Of a stretch of 64,000 bases of DNA, positions 23,061 to 35,729 are shown in pieces. Below the pieces are notes generated by a model, which was not told the DNA's origin, did no database searches, and saw only the letters and a list, made by a program, of their open reading frames with translations. The first letter of the stretch is position 1. Every line of letters starts with the position of its first letter. Both the position numbers and the translations under genes were made by a program. The DNA is taken from the NCBI GenBank assembly GCA_015680685.1, contig MNCI01034266.1, positions 756,267 to 820,266 of the forward strand. Direction: 5' to 3'. This DNA is from Gnetum montanum. Taxonomy: Eukaryota; Streptophyta; Gnetopsida; Gnetales; Gnetaceae.

Positions 23061-26000
23061 AAGTGTTTCCTAATCCTTGTATGGTCTACATTGCATGATC
23101 TTGTATTCTCCATTTTCTTCATTTATTACATTGAAGGAAAGCTCTTCCCATGGTTCATCCATGATTCCATTGTTTTTGGTTTTGGATTCTTCTTCTCTAT
23201 CGGGCTTCTTGACTACATCATTGAAAATAGGAGTTTCTTCCTAAAAATTTTCTTTAGACCCTTTCTCTACATCAACATTGTTGACTACCAAGGGAACTGC
23301 ACTATAACCATGGATAATTAGTTCACCTCTTTCATAAGGCAAGTTAATTTCTTATTGGATGGGTAAGGAGATAACTTGTAATTTTGCTAGCCAAGGCCTC
23401 CCTAAAATGAGATTGAATCCTGGTATCTCTTTCATCACTAAGAAATTAGCTATTGTGGGGAATTGTTCCCCCTCTATGAAATCTAAATAAATGGAGCCTT
23501 TTTCTGTAACCAAATATCCATTAAAGGATTTGAGAGTAGAAGTTGAGGTATGTTGCACATGTTACATTAGATCTAAACATTCAACAATGGTATAGGATAT
23601 AATGTTAGTGGCTGCTCCATCATCAAAGTGCACTCTATGCATCTTGTATTGGCTCATCCTTATTGTTATGAAGGGAGGGGCCTTTGTTGTATAGCCATCT
23701 TGGAGATTGATTTTGACCTCGCTATCACAAAACACTAGTGCTATTGACTTTCTTTCTCCATTTGGTGAAGGTGGTATCATCACTATGTGGATGAACTCTT
23801 CACTAGTATGAATGTCCTCATTGATAAGGATTAAAGTCAACATTTTTACCAAGGCTTTACAATGAGCAATAGAAGTCATTAGCAGGTCATACAAGATTAG
23901 AAAGGTATTCTCTTATTTTAAGCATTATTTTACCTATTCCATAGCATTGAGAAAGTCTTTTTAATTGGTTGTTGGTTTCTTGTTCTTACTAAATTTAACT
24001 TCCTTCATGTTCTCAAAGACGCAAATTCATGTTTTAGTAGTTATGGTTTATTCCCTTTCCCCTACCCTTATGTCTTGGGATTCTTCCTTGGTTGACTAGT
24101 TGAAGTAGCTTGAGCATTAGAGCTCATGAGGATGGATGAGATAGGAGTGGGCTTCAGTAGTCCCACCTCCTTCCATGCCTTGGCCTACTTGTTATCTTTG
24201 GTTTTAGGCTTTAGAAAAAACTTCTTACATTCTTTAGTTGGTGATTTCTTATTCTTGTTGGGATGAGAATAAGTTGTTGTATTAGCCATCATGGGAGAAC
24301 TTGTTTAGTTGTAGCTGCGACTTTGGTTGTAGTAGGAGGGGGTAATCTAATCACAAAAGGTTTCTTAAAAGATGTTGGTTATTGTATCCTTACAACAAAG
24401 GGGACCTTGAACTAGACAAAGTTGAAAGAATCCTTTCATTATGAGGAGGTACTCAAATCACAAATGGTTCCCATGCAAGTCTTGAGCTATTGCTCACATT
24501 AAATGCAACTATGATGTAAGGGTTGTTGTTGGGATTCAACAAGTCTTTGTAGACATGCATGGACTATTTCTATGGCATAACTGAGTTAGAGACATTGAGC
24601 ACTAGCTCACCATTGTCTATCATCTTCTACAAGTCATCCTTCAAGGCTAGGTGAGAAATCAATATCATGACTTGGTAGTTGGTAATAGTGGTAGAAATGG
24701 TCAAGTTTAAACTACTTAGGTATAGGTGGATCATCCTTCATTGTCAAAGTAGTGTTCTTTATGATCTCACATAATAAATCATACCACTTGCATAAATTCA
24801 TTATCATTTGTTTTGTACTAGATCCTCCCACTCTTTAGCAACTAGTCAAGGAGTTTGGACAGCTTTAGGGGTACTTTATTGTACCTTGAGCAATCCTTTC
24901 TCTCAAAGCTAAGCCTTGTGTTGCTTGATGTAGAGACCCTAGATGTTGGCAGCTAGTTAGTTGCAGTGGGGGCCTAAGGTTTATTTGTATTATATCCCTA
25001 TGTTATTGTGTTGTCTTTGGTAATAGTCGAGATAGATACATAGTTTTTCCTCCCCTTCTCCTCATCTTTCTTTGTGTGTTGGTTGTTATAAATCATGTAG
25101 GTGAGGTCATGGTCTATGTTCTTAGTCTATGAGAAGACTTGATTGTATAACTATAGGTCTAGATAATAAAGTTTAGGCTTGATAAAATCATTTACTACCG
25201 CCCTGCTCCCCCCTCCCCCCACCCCCTTGAAGATGGCCAAAAGGTGGATTTCAAATATGGGTTTGGAAATCTCATTTAGTAGAGCATTCCACCTTTGGAT
25301 GAACTTCTAAATCAATTCAAAGGACCCCTATTTTATTTTCATCAATTGTTCCAAGATGGTTTTATATTTCAAATTGTACTTCAAATGGTTCACAAATTGT
25401 GATATCAAGTCTTTAAGAGAGGATATAGATCCTCAAGGTAATGCATGATACTAGTCTAATGTCTTCCCAATAAGAGACATAAGGAATATCCTCATTATGG
25501 TATGAGGCCAAGCCTTTAACAATAGGCACTCAGAGCAAAAGGTGATAAGCTAAGTGTTGGGATCACCTTCACCATATATTTGGTAAACTAAGGTATGAAA
25601 ATGCCTAGGGGAAGAGTTATTTATGAGACAACAAGATTGATAGGATCATCCTAATAGAAATCCATGATGTTGATTATCTATGTTGAAGCTTGAAGTTTAT
25701 GTAACTCTTCCATAAGGTATTGGATCATTCAGAAATATTGATTCAAGATTTGAAGCATTCTTGCAAGTTTTACCATTTGTACATAGAGTTTTAATGTAAG
25801 TTAAGAGGTCTGTGGCATCATGATGGGCTATAACATGAAGGGGAGAGGTTGGGTTATCATTGTCATTTGGGGTTTGAACAATAAGAAGGAGGTTTGTGCT
25901 AGTATTTGTGGAATGAAGAGGACGAATGGGATATATGACCCTCGAATCACTTGGGATTCCACTGTGGGGCCCATCAGCATTGAAAATGGATAAGTGGTAA

Positions 26001-26620
26001 TCAATACCATTGGTGATCACCATGCAGATCAAGCTACATGGCAAAAGGCATAAAGGAGAAGAGAGGCATTGATTAGGGCATAGATTCAACCTAGTGGACC
26101 ACTATGATGAGTTCTGGCCTAAATATGGTAGGGTAAATGGGGGACAATGGTTGAGGCACTTGTCCTACATATGTGGTGGGAGGGGCCAAAATGGATGTAG
26201 TGGCTTGGGAAGTCGATTGTTAGAAGAGGCTTCCTAGGAAACAATTAGATTCGAGTTCAGCATTGAATTCATCATGCTCTTCATGATGGTCCCCTAATCT
26301 TGACTCCTCTCTTGGCTCATTCATCTCAATCAATTAAGATAGGATGCATGTGTAACCATCACTTAATGGTATTTTATCATATGAGGAAGGAATGTACTCC
26401 TTCCTATTATGGTGGATCAGCTTAGACTCATATTTAGATTCAACTTCTCCATGTGGAATGAGCAAGCTAGCTTGGATTTTGGCATATATAAATTATAGTA
26501 ATTTTCATCTAAAATAGTAAAATCTAGGCTTTCATACCTCTAAATAAGTGATTGTCTATCCTCAACCACCACTAGGCCTTTCATGTCATAGATCATCACT
26601 ACATCTTGGTTCGATGCCAT
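23060..26620 (-). pseudogene. Tat-lineage gag-protease pseudogene, T2
   Basis: Minus-strand counterpart of T1's gag-protease, starting at ATG 26620 (MASNQDVV, compare MVSSQDVV in T1). The gag core is at about 25580-25250 (YGEGDPNT, then SLKDLISQFVNH and YNLKYKT). The protease is at 23894-23562, with active-site text VHFDDGAATNIISY and IVECLDL, followed by LILGRPWLAKLQ and a glycine/His linker (YERGELIIHG) down to about 23060. The protease Asp is kept, unlike T1. The frame has many stops. A C-rich low-complexity run (25201-25226) interrupts gag. Confidence 0.85.
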
Positions 26621-27400
26621 GTCTATCAAATTAATGGGCAAAACTATTAACTAGATGAAAGACATTGATAATGATTTAAATTTTGGTTTAATAATTTTTT
26701 TCTTAACTAATTAATTAAAGAAAAATTCCAACAAGTGGAATTTCCCAACATGTTAATGGTTGTGGCTAAATGGTTGAAACTGCAATTGTAGGTATAGTAT
26801 AGGCTACAGTGGTAGTGGTATGCATTGCACTTAGGAAAATGTGATAGTTTTAATGTTCGTAAAAACAACTATGTTGGTTTTCCCAACAAGAGCTATACTA
26901 GAGGGGGGATAAACAATCAATTTCCTTACCAAACAAAACTATGTTGGGAATACTTCCTTCTAAAAAAGTGCACTAGTTTTAAAAAGGTAAATGTAAAATG
27001 TTGATTTTCCCAATGCTACAAGAGGATCTTAGAGAGAACCATGTTGGCTTTGACTATAGAATTTTATAGTAAGGAGGTTGAATGGTTGATGTAGAGTTAC
27101 ACTAGACTTTGAGACACCCAAAGGTAGGTTTCAATGAGGAAAAGTGGTAGGTTTTATTGGGAATTACATTGGTTTTAGAGAATCCAGCAACTATTGTAAA
27201 AATTTAGGGAACACCCAAATCACTTGTAACTAATATGTTGGGTATTGGTTGTAGAAAAATGGGTAGTAGTATTGGTTTTTCTTGGTAGAAATTTTTGGTA
27301 TGGGTGTTATGTTTTAAAATTTGTAAAAAATTATTTTTAAAATGGTAGATTAGATTTGGTGAAGAGCTTGGATGGAGGCCCTCCTTCTAGCACTAGAAAT
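26621..27400 (-). other. T2 5' leader and primer-binding site
   Basis: Noncoding leader. The primer-binding site (TAGTGCTAGAAGGAGGGCC on the minus strand, 27395-27377) is five bases from the LTR and differs by one or two bases from T1's. No gene in the rest. Confidence 0.65.
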
Positions 27401-28754
27401 TGTAACATCTAAAAAATTTAGTTACTAGAAAAATAAAAAATTCTAGGAGAAAAATTTTAACCTTTGATCCAAAGGACCTCTAAGAAAGAGAATCCAAGGC
27501 ACAGTGGATGGTCTTGTCAATCACCTAGAGAGTTAGGAAGTGTAAAAAATTTAAATGAAAATTATGGATCTACTTTTAAAAAATGCAAAAAAATGAATCA
27601 TAAATAAATTTTCATAACAAATGAACTATAGGTTTTATTAAAATAATAAAATATTAAATTTAAAGAGTTCAAAAAATGTGTGCAAATTATATACATGAAT
27701 GCACAAGGAGTTTCTTTGATGAAGCTTGAAGCTTGTTGAAGCTAGTAGGTTATGTTCTATAGTCAACCCCATAATCCAAGTACTTCCCATCTTTGATTGG
27801 AAAAACTCCTTGGTGGTTTTTAGCTTGGATCTGTAACATTGGTTACCAAGGGGTAAATGAGGTGTTCCAACGTTTGGAATTGTAGAACTATGCTAAGAGT
27901 TTCCAATGCTTAGGTAGTTGTCAAATTTCTCCAAAAGTTTGACAAATGCCAAAGGTTTTAAGTGCTCAAGGCTGCAAAAGATGAAACCAAGAAAATTTTG
28001 TTGATTGAAAAATGTTTCATGGAACCTTTTCAATGTGTTCAAATTTAGCTTTTATAGGCAATATGGTTTCTTATTTTTGGCTGCAAATTTCTACCATGAT
28101 TTCTAATAGATTGATATGATTTTCAAGTGTTGTAGGCCATCACTTCAAGCATAATTATTTATTTCTAGTAAGTTTTGATGCACCTAGGCCATCAAAACTA
28201 TGTTGGATACCATAAATAGTAAATGTACTTTTGCAACTATGCTAGACTTTGAGGAACTACACTAGAGTTTTGGTAGCTATAGTGGTCATTGCTAAAAAAA
28301 TGAAAATATAACAACTCCAACACTGGCTTTGTTGAAACAATAAAAATCCCAACTACTCCAATGTTGGTTTTATGGAACCATGCTAAGATTTATGGAAGCT
28401 ACATTGGCCATTTCTCAAAAAATGAAAACCTAACAATACCAACACTAGGTGTAGGTGGTTCTACTGTAGTTATGGCTATGACCAACATAAAACCCATGAA
28501 AACACCAAATTTTACAATTCCCAAGGCATTTTTAGCCTTCTCAAGTCCAAATATAGGCATGACATGAATTTTTCCACTTGGAAAGTAAGGCTACAAAAAC
28601 TTATGAGGCATTTTTCAGCCCCAAAAGTTCATGTGAGATTGCAGCTCTTGGACTACAATTTTCACATTTTACAATAAGATTTCAACCTCAAGTTTGATGG
28701 TGAAGGTTAAAATGCCCAAAATGTTTCAACATGAATTTTCTTGGTGGTGTTACA
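27401..28754 (-). repeat. 5' LTR of T2
   Basis: Begins on the minus strand at 28754 (TGTAACACCACC) and ends GTTACA at 27401. The TATA box GCCTATAAAAGCT (minus strand) lies at about 28048-28060. The flank 28755-28860 matches nothing else in the window. Confidence 0.8.
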
Positions 28755-28860
28755 ATGAGCATCACTCCAACCATAAGGTTATTGTGGAGTGTGGCCCTAC
28801 TCATGATTGAAGTCCTTATGGAACCATATTACTTATATTAATCCTATTTTATTTTATTTT

Positions 28861-31800
28861 ATTTTAACCATCATAGGACACATATGTAAAATTTCATGTT
28901 GCTCATCCTCAACCACACATCTTATTGCTACATTATCTTTACATATTCTATAAAGGTATGGTTTATTCCAAATGTATTTAGAGATTTTTCTTAAAAAATA
29001 TTTCTTCTCCTCTTTACTCCATTGGATTGGAGTTTTCATAGTGGCAAGGTAGTTTACTATATTAGCAAACTAAGGGTCCTTCTTTATGCAAAATAGCTTT
29101 TCATCAAGGAATTCATCATTAAATACTCCTTTTTTCCTATCTTCATCCCTTATTTCCAATATAAAATAATTGTCTACCATAACATTTTCTCTACCCCTTT
29201 TATCTAAAATGTCAAAGTCAAATTCTTCGAGTAATAGGCATCATCTCATTATCCTAGCATTTTTTTAGTAGCTAAAACATTAATGGTTGAATGATCAATG
29301 TAAACTCTAGTATTATATCCTATTAAATAATGTCTAAATTTATCCAAAGCATACATAATGCCCAAGAATTCATTTTTTGTAGTTGTATAATTTACTTGGG
29401 CTTGATCTAAATGTTTAGGAACATAATAAATGACTCATGGTTTATTATCTATATATTGTTCCCAGACTATCCCTATAATAGTATCACTATCATCGCACAT
29501 CAAGTCAAACAAAAAATCCAATTAGGTGCATTAAGTATAGGGACGGTGGTTACTCTTTTCTTTAGTTCTAAAATGCTTCTTGAAAGAAACATCCTTTTCT
29601 AGGAGCAAGTAAAGTGGTTTAGCAATTTTTGAGAAATCTTTGATAAATCACCTATAATATCTAGCATGCCCTAGAAAGGATCAAAGAGTCTTTAAGTTAG
29701 TTGGAGCTTGAAGTGTAGACATTACTTTTACATTTTCCTCATCCATTATTATCCCATTCTTAGAAATAACATGACTTAATACTATGCTACTTGTTACCAT
29801 TAAATGACTCTTGTCCTAGTTAAACTTTAAATTTATATCAATACATCTATCTAAAACACATTATAAATATTGTAATTTTTTTTCATAAGTATCCCCATAG
29901 ACTGAAAAATCATCCATAAATTCTTCCACCTAATATTCTAACATATAAGAGAATATTGATATCATGGCTCTTTTGAAGGCAGTAGGTACATTACAAAGAC
30001 CAAAAGGCATCCAATGGCAAGCAAAAGTTTCATATGGACACATAAACGTTATTTTATGGTGATTCTTAGGTGCAATGGCTACTTGATTGTAACCACTAAA
30101 CTCATGCAAAAAAAATAATAATACTCATACCCTTATAATTTCTCCAAAATTTGGTAATTGTAAGGTAAAGGAAAATGATCTTTCTTTGTGTTTTTATTGA
30201 GCTTCCTATAATCTACACAAACTCTCCATTTTCCATCCATTTGGAACTATAGTAATAGGACTTACCCATTCACTATTGACTATTGGATAAATAATTCCTT
30301 CCTTTAAAATTTTTGAAATTTCATCCTTAATGATTTGTTTTAAAGTTGGATTAATTCATCTAGGGGAAACTCTTACTGGTTTCACATTATCTTCTAGATA
30401 GATGTGATGTTGGCAGATGTTGCGTGAGATTCCTTGATGAAAGTCCTCAAAACTCCATGCAAATGTCTTAGAATTTCTATTTAAAACTCCTAATAATGTT
30501 TCTTATTGCTCATCAAAAATTTTGGAATTTCTTATTAAAGGTTTATTGTGGTCAAGGAAAATGTACTTAAGAGTACAAGGTAATTCTCTAAGATCCAAGG
30601 AATGATTATTTGATGATTGAATTGTTTCTCTAATATTTTCCAATTCCAAATTCAAGATTTGATCAAGAAGATCTATTTGTTCTTTTGTAGAGGGGTCTAA
30701 ATGTCCTTCCTCAAATTTGTTTAATACTGATGTTTCCCTATCTTGTGTCATTGCTAAAGTGGATATTGTGTAGAGCACTCTTATGTCTTTTAAATCTCGA
30801 TTCAATCAGTCTTCTTTTACTTTATTATATATATTAAGCATAAAAGTAAGATTAGTAAAAGATAATTGTATTTTCCCTAATCTACAATTGATTACTACAT
30901 CAGCTATTGCTAACCAAGCTCTACCTAGTATGATGGGAAAATAATTTGGATCTTTTACTTCCAATACTACAAAATCTACCAACTAGTTTCCTCTTTTAAC
31001 CTCTACTATTAAAGCTTCCACTACTCCCATAGGTCTTACATTGAAATCATCAAACAAAGTTTTATCATGTTTACATTTCTTATATCCCCTAAATCAAGTG
31101 ACCTAGTTATTTCAAGTGGCATGATATTAATACTAGCTCCTAGATCAATAGGTCATTCTTAATATTCTATCTATTTAACTTAATTAGAATTGTAGGAACC
31201 CATGGATCTTGGTATTTTGGAACTTCATGGATTTTTATGAGTTAAGAAAAATTATCAACCAAATAAACTTACCTAGGAATCTTTTCTTTTATTTTCTTTA
31301 TGCATAGTTCCCTTAATTATTTAGCATAAATAGGTGCATCTTTTACATCTTGTTCTAAAGGAACATGCAAATATAACTCAGTAAAAAAAATTTCTATATG
31401 GACTTTGCTAATAAAGTCCTATTACAATCATTTAGGAAAAGGAGGTAAAATTGTTTATCCAGATAAAGGAGAAGAGGTTAACAGTTGTTTTCTTTTCATT
31501 ATTGACTAATTATTTTCCTTATCATTTAATACTTCTAGCTAAAATTTTTCTTCTATTTCAACTTCTTGAAATCTAACGTTATTTTAGTGTCTAGGCTCAA
31601 TGCTCCTTCCACATCTAGTAGTGATGAAATGTAATTGTTCCTTACCCTTCCTTTGTGATGTAGGATTTGGTTCAGGTTGAGAAGGTAATTCATTCTTTAT
31701 TAGGTCTTGAAATCTTCTAATTGTTTCATTCATAAATTTCCTACTTTCTTCAATGAAGGAAGTAAGACTTTGAGTGATTTTATCCAAGTGTTCATTGGTT

Positions 31801-32486
31801 GGGCTCTTAAAAGGTCTAAAATTATTTTGAGGATATTGTTTCTGGAAAGGTGGTCTTTGTTGGAAAGTGATTATTGGTTTGCTAAAAAGCCTTCACTAAT
31901 TCTTGCACTTCCTCATGATAATATGATAAGGTTGGGAAAGTGGTGCAATCATGTTATGGGCTACCAAAAAGGATATATACTTCACTTTGCATCACATGAG
32001 CCTATTTCTTTATTAACCATGTCAAATCATCCACTTTTTTATTTAATTGTTTAATTTGTTGGGTCATTCCTTACATGATGTTGGGTTTTTGCCATCTCTT
32101 ACTTTGATTAACTAATGAATCTACTATCCTTTACTCATATCCTAGTGTTAAATTCAATATATTTCCACCACATGCAAAGTCAACATTTTTCCTATAATAC
32201 GCTAATAGACCTTCATCAAAGATTTGGATAAGCTGATAAGCTAGAAATCCATGGTTGGGATTCTTTAAACACAACCTGTTAAACCTATCAAAAGTACTCT
32301 CATAATCCTCATCTTCTTATTATTTAAAATTCATTAGTTACTTCCTTAATGAATATAGCCTATCATTAGGGAGAAATCATAGCCTTGAATTCATCCCATA
32401 AAATAATTTATGTCCTAAGGGTTTATAGCCAAAAATTAGCTTTATCTTTTAATTCTATCTCCACTTTGAGGTGCTAACATTGCTAA
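28861..32486 (-). pseudogene. Athila-like gag-pol pseudogene, 3' part
   Basis: Minus-strand Ty3/gypsy pol of Athila type. Going 5' to 3': gag core (FDRFNRLCLKNPNHG near 32300, FACGGN), gag C-terminus LPSQPEPNP with the ITTRCGR segment at 31787-31584 (Athila: ITLRSGK), protease DLGASINIMPL near 31130, linker at 30805-30503 (LPCTLKYIFLDHN), RT start at about 30350, the FMDDFSVYG motif at about 29910 (the Athila form of YxDD), RNase H remnants, and the integrase N-terminus at 29039-28880 (PYLYRICKDN, VVEDEQHEILHMC). It stops inside the zinc-binding region, so the integrase catalytic core and 3' LTR are lost. Frames are heavily broken, and a copia element (C1) splits gag. Confidence 0.85.
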
Positions 32487-33532
32487 TGTGGATCTTTTGG
32501 TATGTCAAAATGTTAAGGAAAATGGAGAATAAGGATGTTTGTATGGTTGTTATGTTTGTAGAACAAGAACTTGGATTGAGATATGAAGGCTTGCGGAAGC
32601 TCAAGGACATGGACAAGGAATGAAGAATTCAAGTGTAGATAAAGACATCTCCAAGAAATAGTAAATGTCTTGGGAGAATTGAACGTAGCACATGAGAAGA
32701 AATCTCTACAAAAAACTAGATATATTTCTAGATAGAAAGACATCTTTCCTTAGACAAGGACATCTCCCTAGAATCAAGGCTAGTTACATAAATATGTCTT
32801 TCACCAGAATATGTCTTTCCAAAATGGACATCTTGGTGATGAAGAAGATTTTTTCAATGATTGTTAACTAGCTATTGCATGATTTCCAAGATGAATTTGA
32901 AAATATAGTGGCTATAAGAAGACTTCATTCTCATTGGGAAATGTGTAAGCATTTTGTACTATTCATTGTAATCATTGGACAATCATTGTAGTCATTTTTG
33001 TTACTTATTATACAAACTTTTATCTTTTGTACTTGGTCTATGTCAATTGTATCTCAAGTACAAAGATCAGCAAATTTAATTGCACTCATTCCTTGTAATT
33101 ATTATTCTCTTTTGTTTCCCTATAGGGTTGATGTGCTTCTTGTAGGAAGGCATCTTGCTTGAACTTGTTAGGATCCTATGGGATTAAGGGTTGGTGTAGT
33201 GCCATAACACTCTATAATAGAGCTCAAGTTGTAAAGGTTTTGGGATCATAAAAACCACATTTCAAGCTCATCAAGACATTATATGGTTCAGTGGATTTCT
33301 AGCTGCGAATCACTCTAGAGTGGAGCTTAGAGATTTTATAGGGTGTGGTACCCTTCAAACCCCATTTGAGAGCAACAAAGTTTAGAGGTGTGCTTGCAAA
33401 CTACCCTCTAAATGTGGACTATCCAAGTTGGGAAACCACATTAAAGTCATTGTACGATTTCTCTTAAAGAATTTTAATTTGCAAAACTTATTCATTCCCC
33501 CCTCCCCAACCTTCTAAGTTCAACGATCCACA
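32487..33532 (+). repeat. 5' LTR of C1
   Basis: Starts TGTGGATCTTTTGG and ends GATCCACA. A TATA-like GCTATAAGAAGA at 32911 matches the 3' LTR at 37807. Contains several AAGACATCTT-type motifs. A degenerate primer-binding site (TCCTGGTACTC) follows at about 33535. Confidence 0.88.
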
Positions 33533-33577
33533 AGTCCTGGTACTCTTATTCTATTTATCAATCTTAAAGAGTGAACA

Positions 33578-35400
33578 ATGGAGAGGACATCTTATATAAA
33601 GCCACCCATGTTTGATGGATTTGACTTCACCTACTAGAAATCTAGAATGTAAGGATTCTTCAAATACATGGAATTTGAAGTTTGGAAGTTAATCCTTGAA
33701 GGCTACACTCCACCTATCGACAGCTCCACCAACATCATGAAGCCTTGCAACAAATGGACTCAAGAGGAGAAAGATAAGCTTATATTTGATTCTAAAGCAA
33801 AGAATTGTTTATATTATGTTCTGAATACATCTGAATTTAATAAAGTAGTGGGATGTAAAATGGCTAGAGAAATTTGGAAAACTTTAGAAGCTACTTATAA
33901 AGAAACTTCTATTCTCAAATAATATAAATTGTTAGTTTTGCAAAGTGAATATGATAAACTCAAAATGAAAGAAGGTGAGAGAATGAAAGATTACTTCTCT
34001 AGAGCAAATAATATCGTTTTAGCTATTAGAGGTACCAAAAAATATTTTCTCAACAGCAATGTCATCATCAAAATGATTAGAACTCTACAACTGAAGTTCA
34101 AGCTAAAAATCACAGCTATGGAGGAAATCAAAAATTTCTCAACTCTAAACATTGAATATCTTCAAAGTGCTCTCATTACTTATGAAATGAATCTCATAAG
34201 TGAAGAAGCCATTCAAGAAAGACCCATTGCTCTAAAGAGTACCTCCAAGGAGAAGGAGCTAAATTAGCATGATGAGGATAGTGAAGATGAGATTTCCTTT
34301 CTCACTAAGAAGCTACAATGACTAATAACAAGAAGGAACAAGGGGAAATATCAATAAATATCTAGTCAGCTCAAAGGTAAAAAAATAGGTAAACATTTTT
34401 TAAATTTTAACTTATAATTCTCTTCCATAGAATGTTGGATTTGTGGTAGAAGAGGTCATATGGTTTCCAAATGTTCTAGAAATTTTAGGTTGTAGCCCAA
34501 GAAAAAATCCACTGATGAGGTAAAGAAAACCAACTTCTATACAAGTTGGGATGATGTGAAGAAGAGTGAGGAAGAAGTGGAGGATGATAGAAAAATTCAC
34601 ATCTCATCTACATGGTCGTCACTAACAATAATGCTAATTCATCATATCAGGAAATGTCTTCATTAAATTTGACTATTTCTGATCTTACTAGATAACTCTC
34701 AAACCTAAGGGCTCAAAATGAAAAGCTAACCTCATCCTTAGAACAAGCCAAAGTGGAAGTTATAGATGTCAAATTAATAAATGAAAAATTGGTAAAGAAA
34801 AAGGAATCCCTTTGAATGGTACTAAGACAAGGAAGAAACCTACATGAAAAGAGTGGTCTAGGATGTTACACACAAGAGTAAGCACTTTCTATAAATCCAT
34901 CATAATAAAATGATCTTGTAGAAGCAAAATCCAATAAATCGAAATTAGAGAAAGTAGCTATTTTTCAAAAAGGTCCTAAAAGATTTGATCATCCTAATCT
35001 CTCATACTACCATAGGAGGATTAGGTGTTACTATTGCCACAAGTTAGGACATAAACAATGGGATTGTAATCTTAAGTATTATCATAATTGGTCATATCAT
35101 ATGACTCCTTGGCCTTATCAAAGTGCACAGAGAGAATTTTATGCAAGATCATAGGGGAGACTAGATTTCAACTCAAAAGACCAAAGAAACCAGGAATGAA
35201 TGGAGAATTAAAAAACAAGATTAGTGAAATCAAGATACTCTTACCAACAAATTCGTAAGATGGAGCCAAGCTTTAGACATTGAAGAAGTTTGAATGATAA
35301 GAGAATCCTCAAAGAAGAAAACTCATTCTCTAGTCCTCTAAATACCATTACTTTGACAATGTAGTAGGTACATGGAGGTAAGTTTTTTTATTTTTGCAAG
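33578..35400 (+). pseudogene. copia gag pseudogene with two CCHC zinc knuckles, C1
   Basis: Ty1/copia gag (UBN2-type), which coats retrotransposon RNA. The start ATG is at 33578, in a frame broken by TAGs near 33635 and 33650, TAA at 33920 and TAG at 34265. Typical blocks are REIWKTLEATYK, LQSEYDKLKMKEGE and YFSRANNIV. The first zinc knuckle is CWICGRRGHMVSKC at 34433; the second, CYYCHKLGHKQWDC, is near 35017-35070. Coding similarity ends by about 35350, where the protease would normally begin. At 35377 the sequence GAG|GTAAGT is a perfect plant splice donor, followed by T-rich DNA. Confidence 0.85.
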
Positions 35401-35478
35401 CTTTCTTTAAGACTATAATCTATTGGTAACCTTTCCCAACCCCATCATATTTTTGGAAAATACTTATTCACAAAATAA

Positions 35479-35502
35479 AAGATGTCTTCCAGAAGACATC
35501 TT
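35479..35502. other. Perfect inverted repeat in C1
   Basis: AAGATGTCTTC, then CA, then GAAGACATCTT: 11-base perfect arms with a 2-base loop. The same AAGACATCTT motif recurs in both LTRs. Confidence 0.8.
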
Positions 35503-35729
35503 CTGATAAACAAAGATGCCTCTTTGAGTTTTTGTACCTTTTGGAAAATACAACTATTATGAATTTTAATAATGAAAAAGACATTTTCTTTTATAAAATA
35601 CATCTTCATTTTCATTCAAAGCCCTCATTCACTATTGATATTAAAGTCAAAACCCCCATTTATTTTTTGTATTCTCTTATTTGACCCACAAAGATAGCTA
35701 GGGCTCCATCATTAGCAAAAATTTTGTTA

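Larger units (their letters stand above)
16994..28754 (-). mobile_element. T2: Tat/Ogre-type Ty3 element with antisense gene (partial)
   Basis: Minus-strand element: LTR 27401-28754, primer-binding site 27377-27395, gag-protease 26620 to about 23060, minisatellite 22610-22745, antisense gene 19379-22154, and a 184-bp array to 16994, where T1's LTR starts. RT and integrase are not present on this side. Order of parts is the same as in T4 on the other strand. Confidence 0.7.
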
